DNA of 64,000 nucleotides. Source: Rhynchosporium graminicola (Eukaryota; Ascomycota; Leotiomycetes; Helotiales; Ploettnerulaceae). The stretch is from assembly GCA_900074885.1 (NCBI GenBank), contig FJUW01000057.1:244073-308072 (forward strand), given 5' to 3'. Shown here one piece after another: positions 11,880 through 22,059 of this stretch. The notes under the pieces are model-generated. The model saw only the letters and a list, made by a program, of their open reading frames with translations. It did no database searches and was not told the DNA's origin. The position numbers and the translations under genes were made by a program. Position 1 is the first letter of the stretch; the number at the start of each line of letters is the position of its first letter.

Positions 11880-12779
11880 TTAAAAGTTCGAGGAGGCGTT
11901 GACGTTTCCATTCCGAGCCGGGTTGTGATAGTCCTCCAACGTACTTGTAAATGGACTTGCGTTTGTAGCTCCAGCAGCGGATAAACTTCCAGTCTTTTCA
12001 TGTCCGGTATTGCCAAACATCAATCCATCGTTCTCATCAGCGTTCTTCCTTCGTCCCCAGATTCTGTAAGCGACGAATCCCAAGCCAGCCAAGATAATCG
12101 CTCCACCTATTCCGACCACGACACCAATAATGGTGCTGCGGGTCTTGGTGCTCATGCCAGTGTCGGAGGTTGGCTTTCCATCCTTGTTGAGTTCTGCGGT
12201 GCTCGTTGGGAGATCGGATGTTACGGTAGCGGAGGCGAGGGACATGAACGTAGAGCCGCTTTCGGTACGAACGATTGTACTGACTACGACGAAGGTTGTT
12301 GGTGTGGGTGTGACTTTGGGCGTGGTCTTTATTGTTTTCGTGGTCGTGGACGAAGAAGTTGTGGATGTTTGGGAAGGAGTTGATGAAGCGGAGGATGGAG
12401 GACTGGCAGGTGACGAGATTGTAGTAGCAAGGGTGGGAATCGAAGGAGGGGTCGTGGTGGGAGAGGCGACGACGATAGGGGCCGGGGGTGGGGATGGGGA
12501 TGAGGATGGAGTTGGAGTAGGCGTGGGAGTAGATGGAGATTCCAGCGAAGTTGATGATGAGGTTGTAGTTATAGAAGCACCGCCATTTCCTCCTCCTCCT
12601 CCTCCTCCTCCTCCTCCACCACTGATTAATCCTCCTTCACTAGAACTACCGGACACCTGTTGTCGTGCATCCAGTCCATATCCACGGCCGTTGATATTCG
12701 CATCTAACCAAGAAGCGTTTGTGATGGCGACCAGGAGAGCGACGACGGAGCACAGCCTCAGCTGAGGCCGCGACAGCAT
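11880..12779 (-). CDS. MID2-like cell-wall stress sensor
   Basis: This 299-aa single-pass type I membrane protein has the architecture of the fungal MID2/WSC-type sensors that feed the cell-wall integrity pathway. A signal peptide covers ~1-22. A Gly run at 54-64 is encoded by a CCT-type tract (12588-12617 on the plus strand). A long Ser/Thr/Pro-rich, presumably O-mannosylated ectodomain spans ~66-215. One transmembrane helix lies at ~217-239 (IIGVVVGIGGAIILAGLGF), followed by YRIWGRRK and a ~55-residue cytoplasmic tail with LEDYHNPARNG. I see no WSC cysteine domain, so MID2-like is the better label. No intron. A long open frame on the other strand (12130-12765) is a shadow of the biased codons. 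Diverges from COG5. Confidence 0.72.
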   Translation of the reverse strand: MLSRPQLRLCSVVALLVAITNASWLDANINGRGYGLDARQQVSGSSSEGGLISGGGGGGGGGGGNGGASITTTSSSTSLESPSTPTPTPTPSSSPSPPPAPIVVASPTTTPPSIPTLATTISSPASPPSSASSTPSQTSTTSSSTTTKTIKTTPKVTPTPTTFVVVSTIVRTESGSTFMSLASATVTSDLPTSTAELNKDGKPTSDTGMSTKTRSTIIGVVVGIGGAIILAGLGFVAYRIWGRRKNADENDGLMFGNTGHEKTGSLSAAGATNASPFTSTLEDYHNPARNGNVNASSNF

Positions 12780-12792
12780 TTCGAGGGTGGCG

Positions 12793-12793
12793 G

Positions 12794-12831
<38 letters not shown>
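12793..12831. repeat. (GTT)n microsatellite in the MID2-like 5' leader
   Basis: About 13 GTT triplets, i.e. (CAA)n in the sense of the MID2-like mRNA, end ~14 bp before its ATG. They are therefore probably in its 5' UTR. CAA-rich leaders are unstructured. The tract is likely length-polymorphic. Confidence 0.85.
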
Positions 12832-14265
12832 CTTGTTGCTCGGTTCTTGCTTGGTTCTTGCGAGTGAGTGCAGATAGGAATAGGAGAGAAGGTTGCGCGA
12901 CGGATGCGAGGTGATGTCCTTTGCGTGAGGTGAGGTCGGGTGTCGGTACCTATTAAACTTGGACGGGGATGACCGGTCGAGGGTCGATCAGAGGAGTTTG
13001 CGATGGATGTTTCGAGGAGGCGGAGGTGTGGCGGAGGGAGGCAGGGAGGGAGGGATGGATGATGGATGGTATGAAAAGAAGATCGAAACGACTGTGATGC
13101 GATGCGATGCGTTGCGGTGCGGTGCGTTGTAGGAAAGAAATTGAAAGGAGGCGAATGAACGAGTGAGAGGAAGAATGAATTTAATGGAATTGAGAAACGG
13201 GTGTAACAGTGTCTAGTCGGGTTGGAAAGAGGCAGAAAATGTTTGATATGAGATCAGAGGTGGGAAAGGACTATAGAATATAGAATAGAAGATAGAATAC
13301 GACAGATGTCGTGGGGACGGGTCGGGCGGGGGGTTACCGGTGGTTGCCGACAAGTACTTAGTAAGAATTCTTGGGCGACCCACAGATTGAGAGAATCTAG
13401 CAAATGAGAATCGCCGGTCACGCCAAGGGTCCTCGTGTTTTCTTCGAGTGCTAGGCCTAGGAGAACTTCGTGTAGGACCTGAAATAGGCTCTGGTCCCAC
13501 CCTGACACCTGCTAGTCCGCGCCAAGTAGTTCGTTCTAGTGGAGTTCTACATCTCCATCTCCGTACAGCAGGCGAGCCCGGGCATTAATCAGCTAACGAG
13601 TAGCAGTCAGTTGTGGCAGTACCACCAGGTACAGTCTTGATGATCGATCGATCTTCAACATTCACACGAGTTCACGATCCAACTGCTGAACATCAACCCA
13701 GATCACGAGATCTTTTTAGGAATCCTGCCCTGTCGTGAGTCCGTACGGTATTCATAAACTCGATATGTTTCCGAAGACTTTTTTTTATGCATTCGTTTTT
13801 CTCAGTTTCCCATTGTTCAGGTCTACGAGAGATTACAACCTAGGGCCACACACTTAACAAATTTGCGAGACTGATTTGATTGTATTCATTAGCCATGCAG
13901 TCGGCTTCGACTCGTACAATCTAAACTCAGGCTCAGCAATGCTTAGTTCCCTACCTGTTATGTTACTAAATACTGTACCTATTAATTAAGGTAAGCAGTG
14001 AAACCCAATAGCTAGGTACCTGGTCGATGATCAAGTCAATAAGTACAAGTAAACTGAGTGAACCGGAGCGTCGGGTTCGTTCAGCGGGAAGCCAAAACTA
14101 CCCCGATGCCAATGCCAATGCCAATGCCGATACCGAAGCCGGCCCGATAATGTCGACATTCCCGGCATTGGCTGGAATCCTCGAGCCCCATGCCTCATCC
14201 TCAGCCTCGTTCGTCCTCGACCCTCTAAGAGCTTCAGGCCCAATCCCTCAACTCCAGCTCTCACT
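12832..14265. promoter_or_regulatory. Divergent MID2-like/COG5 intergenic region
   Basis: 1.4 kb between two start codons, so both promoters lie here. It includes GATG/GGAGGG-rich low complexity at 13020-13075, a 'gatgcgatgcgatgcg' run at ~13095-13110, and 'gatagaata' reiterations at 13271-13300. Overlapping short open frames at 13213-13508 have no domain and disagree in frame, so I do not call a gene. A 'ccaatg' hexamer is repeated at 14110-14128. Confidence 0.4.
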
Positions 14266-15636
14266 ATGAACTCCTCTGCAGATGACGACACATACATCGA
14301 CTATGAGGCTTTCCTCTCGCCCTCGTTCTCGCCCGCCTTATTCGCAAATAACCTCGTAATCTCTACCAACAATCCCACCGACACTCCCCTCGACCTCTCC
14401 ACACCTCTCTCCAGGGTGCTCTTCGATTCCCAAGAAATAAATACCCACATCGACACACTGACCACCAATTCCGCTCTCCCTCTGCTCAAACACACGCAGG
14501 AACAGACGGCGAGTAGTTCAAGGATAGTCGCTGGGATAGATGAGCAAGTCAAGAGTCTGAATGATGGATATAAGAGGCTGGAGAAAGAAGTCCTGGAACG
14601 GTACGAGACTGCTGAAGAAGTGAGGCTTGTGGCCGGGCGATTGTGGGAAACTGTGAGACTAGGACGGTCTGTGGGAAGATGTCTACAGCTAGGACGACAG
14701 CTTGAGATACAGCTAGCCGAAGTCGTTGGGACGGGCAACCCGGTGAAGACTCAAGGACAAGGACAGAAAGAGGATCATCGGGCTTTAGTGCGGTGTTCGA
14801 ATACTTTACTCAGTCTGCGGGAATTGTTCGCGAAGAAAGGGGAGGGCGAAGAGGGTTTTGGGCTGGAGAAGGTGGATATCGTCAGGACATTGCAGACTTC
14901 CATCGTTAATCCAGCTGAACGATCAATCATTACCAAATGCCAACAAATCATCCGCGAGTTCTCTATGAGTACCCTCTCTAGCAGCGCAAACACAACGACA
15001 TTCGCCCAAACGGCAGATACGAAATCAAGAACCACATCAGCTTTACTGGCTCTCTACCTGCTCTCACCACTACCAGATACCTCGAAAGCTACAGGAAAGA
15101 AAATCGACAGATGGGAACCCGAACTCTTAATTATCAGTTTGCAAGACTACCTCCGTACATCCCTGACATCGTCTCTCGCCTCTCTTGCTCGCGCCCTGGC
15201 TACTTTACCTACACTCGATAGAACCCTTCTCGAAGTCTCAGCACGATGTCAAAACATCCTCGGGTTAGAAAGCGTCCTCGCATCCACAACCCCGCCTTCA
15301 CATCCCACACTGCCGACATCAGCCACGCCCCCGAACTTCTTACAGCCGCTCCTCACAAGTCTCGAAACAGGTAGTCTAGCGAGTTATTTCTGGCGGACCC
15401 TAGCTGGTGGATTGAGCACCAAGGCGATGGAGATCGTGAATAAGGGTGGTGTATCCGCGAGGACATTGAAGAGTAACAGGATTAGTGTGAAGGATGCAAT
15501 CAGGGAGTGCGTCATCAGGGGAAGTACGCCGCCTGCGGGTGTTGCTGGGAAGGGGAAGGGGGAGAATGTCGAAAGAGCTTGGGAGAGGGAGATTGCCGTT
15601 ATGGTTGGGAGTGTAGCTGGGGCTTTGGGTAGGTGA
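14266..15636 (+). CDS. COG5: Conserved oligomeric Golgi complex subunit 5
   Basis: The 456-aa product matches COG5, a lobe-B subunit of the COG tethering complex for retrograde intra-Golgi traffic. The N-terminal family region is clear: DYEAFLSPSFSPALFANNLV, then LDLSTPLSRVLFDSQEIN, then a predicted coiled coil at ~85-120 (QVKSLNDGYKRLEKEVLERYETAEEVR). The remainder is helical and includes the RSIITKCQQIIREFS segment and a C-terminal part with LASYFWRTLAGGLS. Length is typical for fungal COG5, shorter than animal versions. It is a single exon, and the start directly precedes the conserved N-terminus. Converges on the O-FucT-like gene. With SYS1 it is the second Golgi-traffic gene in the window; adjacency is not tight enough to infer co-regulation. 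Confidence 0.9.
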   Translation: MNSSADDDTYIDYEAFLSPSFSPALFANNLVISTNNPTDTPLDLSTPLSRVLFDSQEINTHIDTLTTNSALPLLKHTQEQTASSSRIVAGIDEQVKSLNDGYKRLEKEVLERYETAEEVRLVAGRLWETVRLGRSVGRCLQLGRQLEIQLAEVVGTGNPVKTQGQGQKEDHRALVRCSNTLLSLRELFAKKGEGEEGFGLEKVDIVRTLQTSIVNPAERSIITKCQQIIREFSMSTLSSSANTTTFAQTADTKSRTTSALLALYLLSPLPDTSKATGKKIDRWEPELLIISLQDYLRTSLTSSLASLARALATLPTLDRTLLEVSARCQNILGLESVLASTTPPSHPTLPTSATPPNFLQPLLTSLETGSLASYFWRTLAGGLSTKAMEIVNKGGVSARTLKSNRISVKDAIRECVIRGSTPPAGVAGKGKGENVERAWEREIAVMVGSVAGALGR

Positions 15637-16563
15637 GATGGATCGGCCTCCCAGATATCATGTTGTGGAATCGACTACTCTCGGTGGAAGAGGGACGAAT
15701 TGAGGGGACAGTCTGGACAGACGCTGCACTCGATCAAGGCAAAGGTGTCATTTGTAGTTAGAGAAGGATCTTCGATCGGAAGATAGATAGTGATTGACAT
15801 AGGCTCTGGCCAGCAGATCGCCGGCTTCACTGATGTATGGAGATATCAAAAATCTAGATCATCTTTGACACACCTCTCGGCTAGATCACAGATCACTACA
15901 ACCTCAATTACACGTGCCGCATTGGCAGTATATTAAAAATATTCTCCAAACAGGTCGAGCATTCCTTCCCTACACATCTCCCCCACCCTGGGTTCACAGA
16001 GATCGGAAGCCCAAGCAATTACCAGCCATCCGAAGTATAGTAATTAACGCGTGTTTATTTTCAACTCCAATCCCAGTGATCATCGGTCTAAATCTATCTT
16101 TCACATCGTTGTGTAGCTCAGCAATACGTATAGCCTATCTTACATGATTTCCTTTCTCCATTCACCACTCTCGAAATATGATCCAGGCAGCATGATCCGG
16201 ATCTCAGCCTTCAGGATGTCTATATCTTTGCACTTGTTGTGACGATACAGGTAGGTAGCTTCTTCTCTTGAAAGACAGACAGACGACCCTGCTGCTGAGG
16301 CGATGGCGAGCAGATGGTGAGCTGGCGAGGAGCCTGCCTCCTCCGAGTGGGAAGCTTTGGTAGATCTGCCTCGCAGAAATGTGTGTGAGCATGATCTCGA
16401 TATAACACACTCGCCTCATCGGCCCATCAAGCACCATCTCTGAGGCTTGTCTAAATGCCTTGGACTTCTGCCCTTGAAGATCTCTCTTATTCGCCAATCG
16501 CTGACACGTTGGCAAACATAGATTCCCAGGTAACTTGCCCGTCCACAGAAGCAAATAAAGCCT
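15637..16563. other. Convergent intergenic region
   Basis: 0.93 kb between the 3' ends of COG5 and the O-FucT-like gene. Several short frames overlap on both strands without a domain. Nothing else is supported. Confidence 0.45.
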
Positions 16564-17982
16564 TCAAGGCCAAAGACAGCAGGAATATTCCGGATATTGT
16601 CTGACTTTGCCATAAACTTGGCTCAGTTCGTCGGACATCAGCTGAGGTCCGTTGAGATGATCCCTCTGTTTCGCAAATTGGTGTCTCCAAAGCGCAATGT
16701 TCCACGCGAAACTCGAATGGCCAACCCCAGCAAAGTCCGAGGATTTAAGCAAGACGAGATAATCGACCAGGGCCTGCTGATCGAATGTGAACTTCTCCAA
16801 CTTCTTCTTGTCTTCTCCCTCCAGTAGTTGGTGTTTCGTCGTGACGGACATATTGTATGCTTTTGCGTCGTAGGCGAACTTCTCAATCTCTTCCACGTTG
16901 CCAGATGCGACATACATGACTTTCATTCCGGTCCCAGCTGCTTGCTTGAGGTAAGATGTCGACTGCGTAGCATATTTGGAGTACTCATACAGAGTCGGTG
17001 GCCAACCCTGCTGCGAATCCCGTTCAGTCCTTAGATGTACACCGAAAAAACCTCCCTTCCAAACCTCGGTCTTGTAATCCCCTGTAAGATTATACTTCCG
17101 CACCATATTTTTCAGTGCCGCCGTCGCAGCCATCCTTGTATCCCGTCGAAACTTTAACAATTTCCCGAAGTCCAGAGCGAACGCCTCTGCGTCGCTGTGG
17201 ATCGGGTACTGGAGGTATGATCTATCGAGGTCAATTACTGGCGTCGAGATACTCGTGTTTCGACTTAGCCAGCCATAAAACCTCTCCCTCCACTCCTCCG
17301 GCTTCGTCAATCCCTCCGGCCCGATGTCTCCAGCGATCTTCTCCGGATTCACAAATATCGATTTCTCACTCCCCTCTCTCGTCCCATTCAAGATGCGCAT
17401 CTGCGGACAAGAAAGCCTCATGCTCTCCACAAAATGGCCTTCGTCGAACAAGTAATCAAAAGACGTCCTCTCCCTGTTCCAAATATCCGCTATGTCGCCC
17501 GGATTCCGCAGGATCATTCGCGGCATCGTCATGCTCGCCCCAGCCGATATCGCATAGCGCAGACAGTTCAGGATCGAATTCCTTTGGTTCCCCACGCCCC
17601 CGCCGGAATTGTTACACGTAAATGTCACACTGGCGTTCCATTTCGTCTTGGAGCATACGTCTCGAATCGCCTGCGAGTCGAGTAAAGGGGCGTCGAAGAT
17701 ATCGGTTTGGTTTTCGAGCCATTGTGCGGAGGATTTGTCGTTTTTAGAAGTAGGTCCAGGGCCAGATGCATCGTGGTCCTTGTCCCATCGACTTCGCGAT
17801 AGACGTCCAGGATCGTCCAAGGATATGTAGACCCAGAACATGAAGCTGATGATGATTGACGGGAGAATTAGTTTCCGGCCGTTGGAGGGCCGCGAGGAGC
17901 GAAATGATACTAAACCCATGGCGGAATAAGGTAACTTGGTGGATGGTTGCTCATGCACGTAATGTCGAGATTGAGGATACAT
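16564..17982 (-). CDS. O-fucosyltransferase-like type II membrane protein
   Basis: This 472-aa protein has a short cytoplasmic N-terminus, one membrane anchor (~37-55, LILPSIIISFMFWVYISL), a Ser/Asp-rich stem, and a lumenal domain resembling fungal GDP-fucose O-fucosyltransferase-like proteins. Supporting motifs are the Gly-rich GGGVGNQRNSILNCLRYA (~127-144), HLRTERD (316-322, cf. the HxR motif of O-FucTs), and a C-terminal block with SSDFAGVGHSSFAWNIALWR. It ends in an aromatic CCLWP motif. The likely site is the Golgi. A second in-frame Met at residue 22 (17919) could be the real start and would leave a shorter cytoplasmic tail. N-glycosylation sequons are frequent. The donor and acceptor substrates cannot be told from sequence. 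No intron is needed. Confidence 0.68.
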   Translation of the reverse strand: MYPQSRHYVHEQPSTKLPYSAMGLVSFRSSRPSNGRKLILPSIIISFMFWVYISLDDPGRLSRSRWDKDHDASGPGPTSKNDKSSAQWLENQTDIFDAPLLDSQAIRDVCSKTKWNASVTFTCNNSGGGVGNQRNSILNCLRYAISAGASMTMPRMILRNPGDIADIWNRERTSFDYLFDEGHFVESMRLSCPQMRILNGTREGSEKSIFVNPEKIAGDIGPEGLTKPEEWRERFYGWLSRNTSISTPVIDLDRSYLQYPIHSDAEAFALDFGKLLKFRRDTRMAATAALKNMVRKYNLTGDYKTEVWKGGFFGVHLRTERDSQQGWPPTLYEYSKYATQSTSYLKQAAGTGMKVMYVASGNVEEIEKFAYDAKAYNMSVTTKHQLLEGEDKKKLEKFTFDQQALVDYLVLLKSSDFAGVGHSSFAWNIALWRHQFAKQRDHLNGPQLMSDELSQVYGKVRQYPEYSCCLWP

Positions 17983-19602
17983 GACCCACTAGACGGCAGG
18001 AATCTGGGGAACCCGGGCCGCATCTTGTGGGTTTCAACGGGCTAGCCTCACGCCGATGGAAGAAGGTAGTTAGTTGTACATGCTACCTGACTCGTATGCA
18101 ATTCCTCGCTCCCGTGACATAAATATATAAAGTCTGGACGTCAAATGAGACAGGCGCAGTTATCCTCGTCATCATAGTAATTTACGATAAGTATATCCAT
18201 TCGCCTTTTACCTTCAGTGGGAAAACATCGCTTGAGTAAGTTGTGAACTTGATCGAAGTATTGATTCTGGTCTGATGGGTCTCTTGTTTTTCATCTCCGA
18301 CGAGTCCTTGGCCCTCAACGTTCCATCTGCCGTCAGAAGCTTGTCGGTTGCTCCTCAAAGTGAAATAAAATACATACTGTATAATGTCTAGTCCGGAGAT
18401 AGAGATATGTTTTGGCAGATTGAGTCTTTATTTTAGGCGCAAGTGCATTCGCATGACTATCTGCCATAATAAATAGGACAGGGTAGGAAATCACCCGATA
18501 AAAGAGGATAGGATACTCATAACTCTTAAGCATATTTCTGACTAATAAGCTGAGGAATAGGGCACTTTGGCTGGAGGCGATTCGTTCCGAAAGCTGAATT
18601 TGGTTGCGTGATCGACGTCATTGGGATGCATATTATGGCACACACTCTACCAGTCTGCGCACACTTGGATGTTTCACTCCAGTCCAGTCCAGCCAGCCCT
18701 GTCTGTTGTATTTGCTTGATAATACCCCAGCTTCACTACCTCGTTTGGTGTTGAACTGATTCTTCTGAACTTTCTATCTCTGTCTCCTCACTCTTATGCT
18801 AAGAAAGCGCTTCCTTAGTAGTTACAACTTGCTAAAGAGTGTTTCTTGTTCTCTGATTGCGCCTAACTATCATGCTATCTGAATACTCTATTATAAAATG
18901 AAAGCACAAATTGTGATATGATTGTAAGAATTTGGACGTTCGCCTGAGATACTTCACTGCTGCATTCCCCCTGCAGAGATCCAGCCCTCCAGGCAAGGAG
19001 TATTTGGTGCCGATTTCAGCTGTCGTATCTGAGCCAGATCTTGATACGAACTTTTACAGCAAGGTCGTATTGCCTCTCGATATTTGTTGACATAAACAGG
19101 ATCCCTTCATAGTGTTCAATCTAGCGCAAAAATGCTGAAGAATGTTACGCTTATGCTAGAAAACATAGAAGGGGCATATCCATTCTCACGTCGATCCTCC
19201 TAAGTGGAAGTCGGCAGGATTTTCTCTTTCGTTGACCAAACCGTCCGCTTCGTCCGGAAACAATAAGCCACTCCTCGTGGACCCACTCGAAGACGTACGG
19301 CATGCTTTTGTTCACTGAAGCGTAGTGATTGATATGAGTTGAGTCAAGTACGGGTCGGACTCGTGCTCAACTCAACTCAAGCATACTCTGAGTACTGCTT
19401 ACTAATACTTTCTACCGAGGATATCTCGTAATTCTTATCTAATTCTAGTGATTAAACGATAAAGCGTCACTTTTATATATTACAATACCCAAGTTGTATC
19501 AATTCTATAGAGAATTAAATACTCTGAGTCTACTTACTCCAAGTACGAAAGATGAGTACTCAACTCATCTCAAGTGTATTCAGATTTACTCAGAGTGGTG
19601 TA
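17983..19602. other. Intergenic region with small inverted repeats
   Basis: The left part is the promoter side of the O-FucT-like gene; nothing codes convincingly. At 19330-19600 short reiterations of ACTCAACTCA and CTCAGAGT occur in direct and inverted orientation. For example, tgagttgagt (~19336) pairs with actcaactca (~19363). This may be the relic of an older element beside the pogo insertion. Confidence 0.4.
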
Positions 19603-19685
19603 CTAGCCGGTCCACATCCAGTTTCGCTCGCCCACTCGCTTACTATCGGGGTTACTAAATGCCGCACTCATATAAACGCCGCACT
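19603..19685 (+). repeat. Left terminal inverted repeat of the pogo element
   Basis: Starts CTAGCCGGTCCAC and ends CGCCGCACT. It is GC-richer than the transposon interior. It carries a short internal duplication, 'gccgcact' twice, about 20 bp apart. Confidence 0.9.
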
Positions 19686-21974
19686 CTCGGTATTATATCA
19701 GTAAAGTATTTTAGGTACTTCACCCGCTAAAATTCTTTCAATTTCAATATTAAATAACTACTCTAATTTATTAAGGATATATAATCTTTTCTAGTACAAA
19801 ATTAATCTCTATTATCTTCACTCTCAGAGCTTTCTACTATAAGTGCTACTAGTAGCGACGATTCTAAATATCGATTATGCTCTAGCTCCTTCTCTTATAT
19901 AGCTCCACTAGGCTCATATAATATCTATATATCTTGATCTTAATCGCTATCACCGAAGATATCTACTTTAAACTATAGCTTAGAAGCTAGTAGATCAGAG
20001 TAGCTTTCTTCAGTAGAAAGTATAGTTTCAGCGACTATAGGCTATTTATCAGGCTCTCTTTCTAGTCGATAGAGCTCTGAATCAGGTGCTACTACTTCTC
20101 CTCTCTTCTATGACTCTTATAATTTGAGCTTCCTAGCCTTATTTATCTTCCGTGCTTAAACTCCTGCTTTTAATAGAGACTTCTTATACTTTCTAATAGT
20201 ATAAGAAAGTACTCGATTAGCTCTCCGGCGATTTTCTGTATTTTAAGCTTAAGCTTTAGCTTGAATTTGAAGTCGTAGATAAGCTAAACTTACTATAGAA
20301 CCTCTAATTGACTTTAACTACTTAATCGATCGTCGAGAGGTCTTCTTCTCTTAGGCACTTGACTATAGCTTCTATTAAAGTATAGTATTATTAGTAGAAG
20401 TAATTAAGGCCTTATAGAGTTGAACTATAGCCTTCTTGATCGAGCTTTAGAAGATCTCTATTAAATCGTAAGATAAGTAAGTTAGATCTCTTCTAATAAA
20501 CGACTCTACTATAGTTATAGTAGAGATAACTCTATCTACTAGTATAGAAGGTAGTAGTAAAGGTAACTCTAGCTCTTTAATTAACTTCTGCTTTCTAAAC
20601 GATCTTATTCTCTTTAATCTAGCTTTATAGCTAAGAGGCTATATTCTAGCGTTCTTAAAAGCGTTCTGGATTATATGATATTATATAGTTTTCTGTCGAA
20701 TACTAGTAAGGTCTCTAAATAAAGAAGTGATTAAATAAGTAATATCTAAGTTCTATAAAGCCGAGTTAATAGCTTAAGAGTAGTAGTACTTCTAAGGCCG
20801 AAAAACGCCTATATCTAATGGCTGAAGAGCATACGTCAGGTGGCTTGGAAAGTACTATAGGTATATATGATTCTCTTAAAGAAGTACTATAAATTACTTA
20901 TAGTAGTGAGATTCGTGGCCGTCTAAAAGGAGTAGTTTCTATAGCTTTTCTGGTCCGGCATACGAGTGTTTAATCAAATAATAAGCGTATTCTATAATAA
21001 TCGAGTTATTAATATATCCAGTTGAAGAGAAAGTGATTATTTCTTCACTAGAAAGGTTTATAGATATCCAGTTCTCTATAATTATCTCTCCAGGGTAAAT
21101 TATAAAGGCTAGAAGTATCTTCTTTCTATTACTACGTATAGTTTCTATAATAGTAACTATTTTGTGGCTTCCTTATATAGGTATATATAGTATATTTACA
21201 CTCCTTGGAATAACTACACTCTCGGCATATAGGAGGGCGCCTCGTATACTAGATTTATCTATATTTAGAACCTTCTTTCTATTATTAATTTATAGCCTTT
21301 CTATCTCTCTCTCTAGGTTCTAGAACTACTAGATTACTACTTCTTCTATATATAGCTCTGATCGTATAGCTTCTATAGGTTTCGTCTTAATCGAATGGAG
21401 CTCTAGATAGTCCTTTAACTAGTTGCGAAACCAGGTTTTGGAAGGAGGTAGCTTTAGAGGAGTTTAAGCCTATAGAATTGTTATAACTATTAGTAGAGGA
21501 TTATTATAATAGTAAAGAGATTATACTATAAGTAGATAAGTAATTACTGATTTAACTATCAGATAAGTAGCTCTTATATCCACCTCCTACTAATCATAGT
21601 AATACTACCTAATAGCCTCCTCCTGGGAGAGAGTAAGTAGCTTATTATAGCTACTACTTCCTGGAAATAACTCCTTCTTCAAGCTACTTATAGTACTAGT
21701 AGTACTCTTTACTCTTGAAGTAGCTTTCCGTAGAGAATTAGCCTTAATATCGAATTAGCGTGCTACCTTAGAGTGACTCTCTGTAAGGTGCGCTATACAC
21801 TATAATTTAGCGTCTCGGAAGGCCTTATTATACTCTGACTTAGTAGCATGACTTTAGAAGTAATATCTACTACGGGGTACTAGCATTTTGGGTATTATTA
21901 ATAATTATTAGATATTAGTAGTAATATCAAAAGTAGTTAATTTGGATAGTAAAACGCGATTTCAGGTATCAAAA

Positions 21975-22057
21975 AGTGCGGCGTTTATATAAGTGCGGCA
22001 TTTAGTAACCCCGATAGTAAGCGAGTGGGCGAGCGAAACTGGAGGTGGACCGGCTAG
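21975..22057 (-). repeat. Right terminal inverted repeat of the pogo element
   Basis: This is the reverse complement of the left repeat with two differences (one A/C, one C/T), followed by TA. Confidence 0.9.
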
Positions 22058-22059
22058 TA

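Larger units (their letters stand above)
19603..22057 (-). mobile_element. RIP-decayed pogo/Fot1-type (Tc1/mariner) transposon
   Basis: 83-bp terminal inverted repeats (19603-19685 and 21975-22057) differ at only two positions and are flanked by TA dinucleotides (19601-19602, 22058-22059), the Tc1/mariner target duplication. On the minus strand a decayed transposase can be read through many TAG/TAA codons. A helix-turn-helix-like N-terminus lies near 21700-21890. The DDE core includes LLLLDGHESH (near 20905-20940) and LQPLDIGVF (near 20806-20840), both typical of the pogo/Fot1 DDE endonuclease family. The stops sit where CAG/CAA (Gln) or TGG (Trp) would be expected, which fits C-to-T RIP. It cannot encode an active enzyme. 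Confidence 0.88.

Noticed and set aside
12130..12765. 211-codon open frame antisense to the MID2-like gene
   Set aside because: It is a shadow of Ser/Thr/Pro-biased codons: Gly/Val/Glu-rich with no domain, while the sense strand has signal peptide, transmembrane helix and tail.
13213..13508. Overlapping minus-strand frames of 95 and 84 codons
   Set aside because: They lie in the promoter region between MID2-like and COG5, have low-complexity composition and no recognisable domain or start context.
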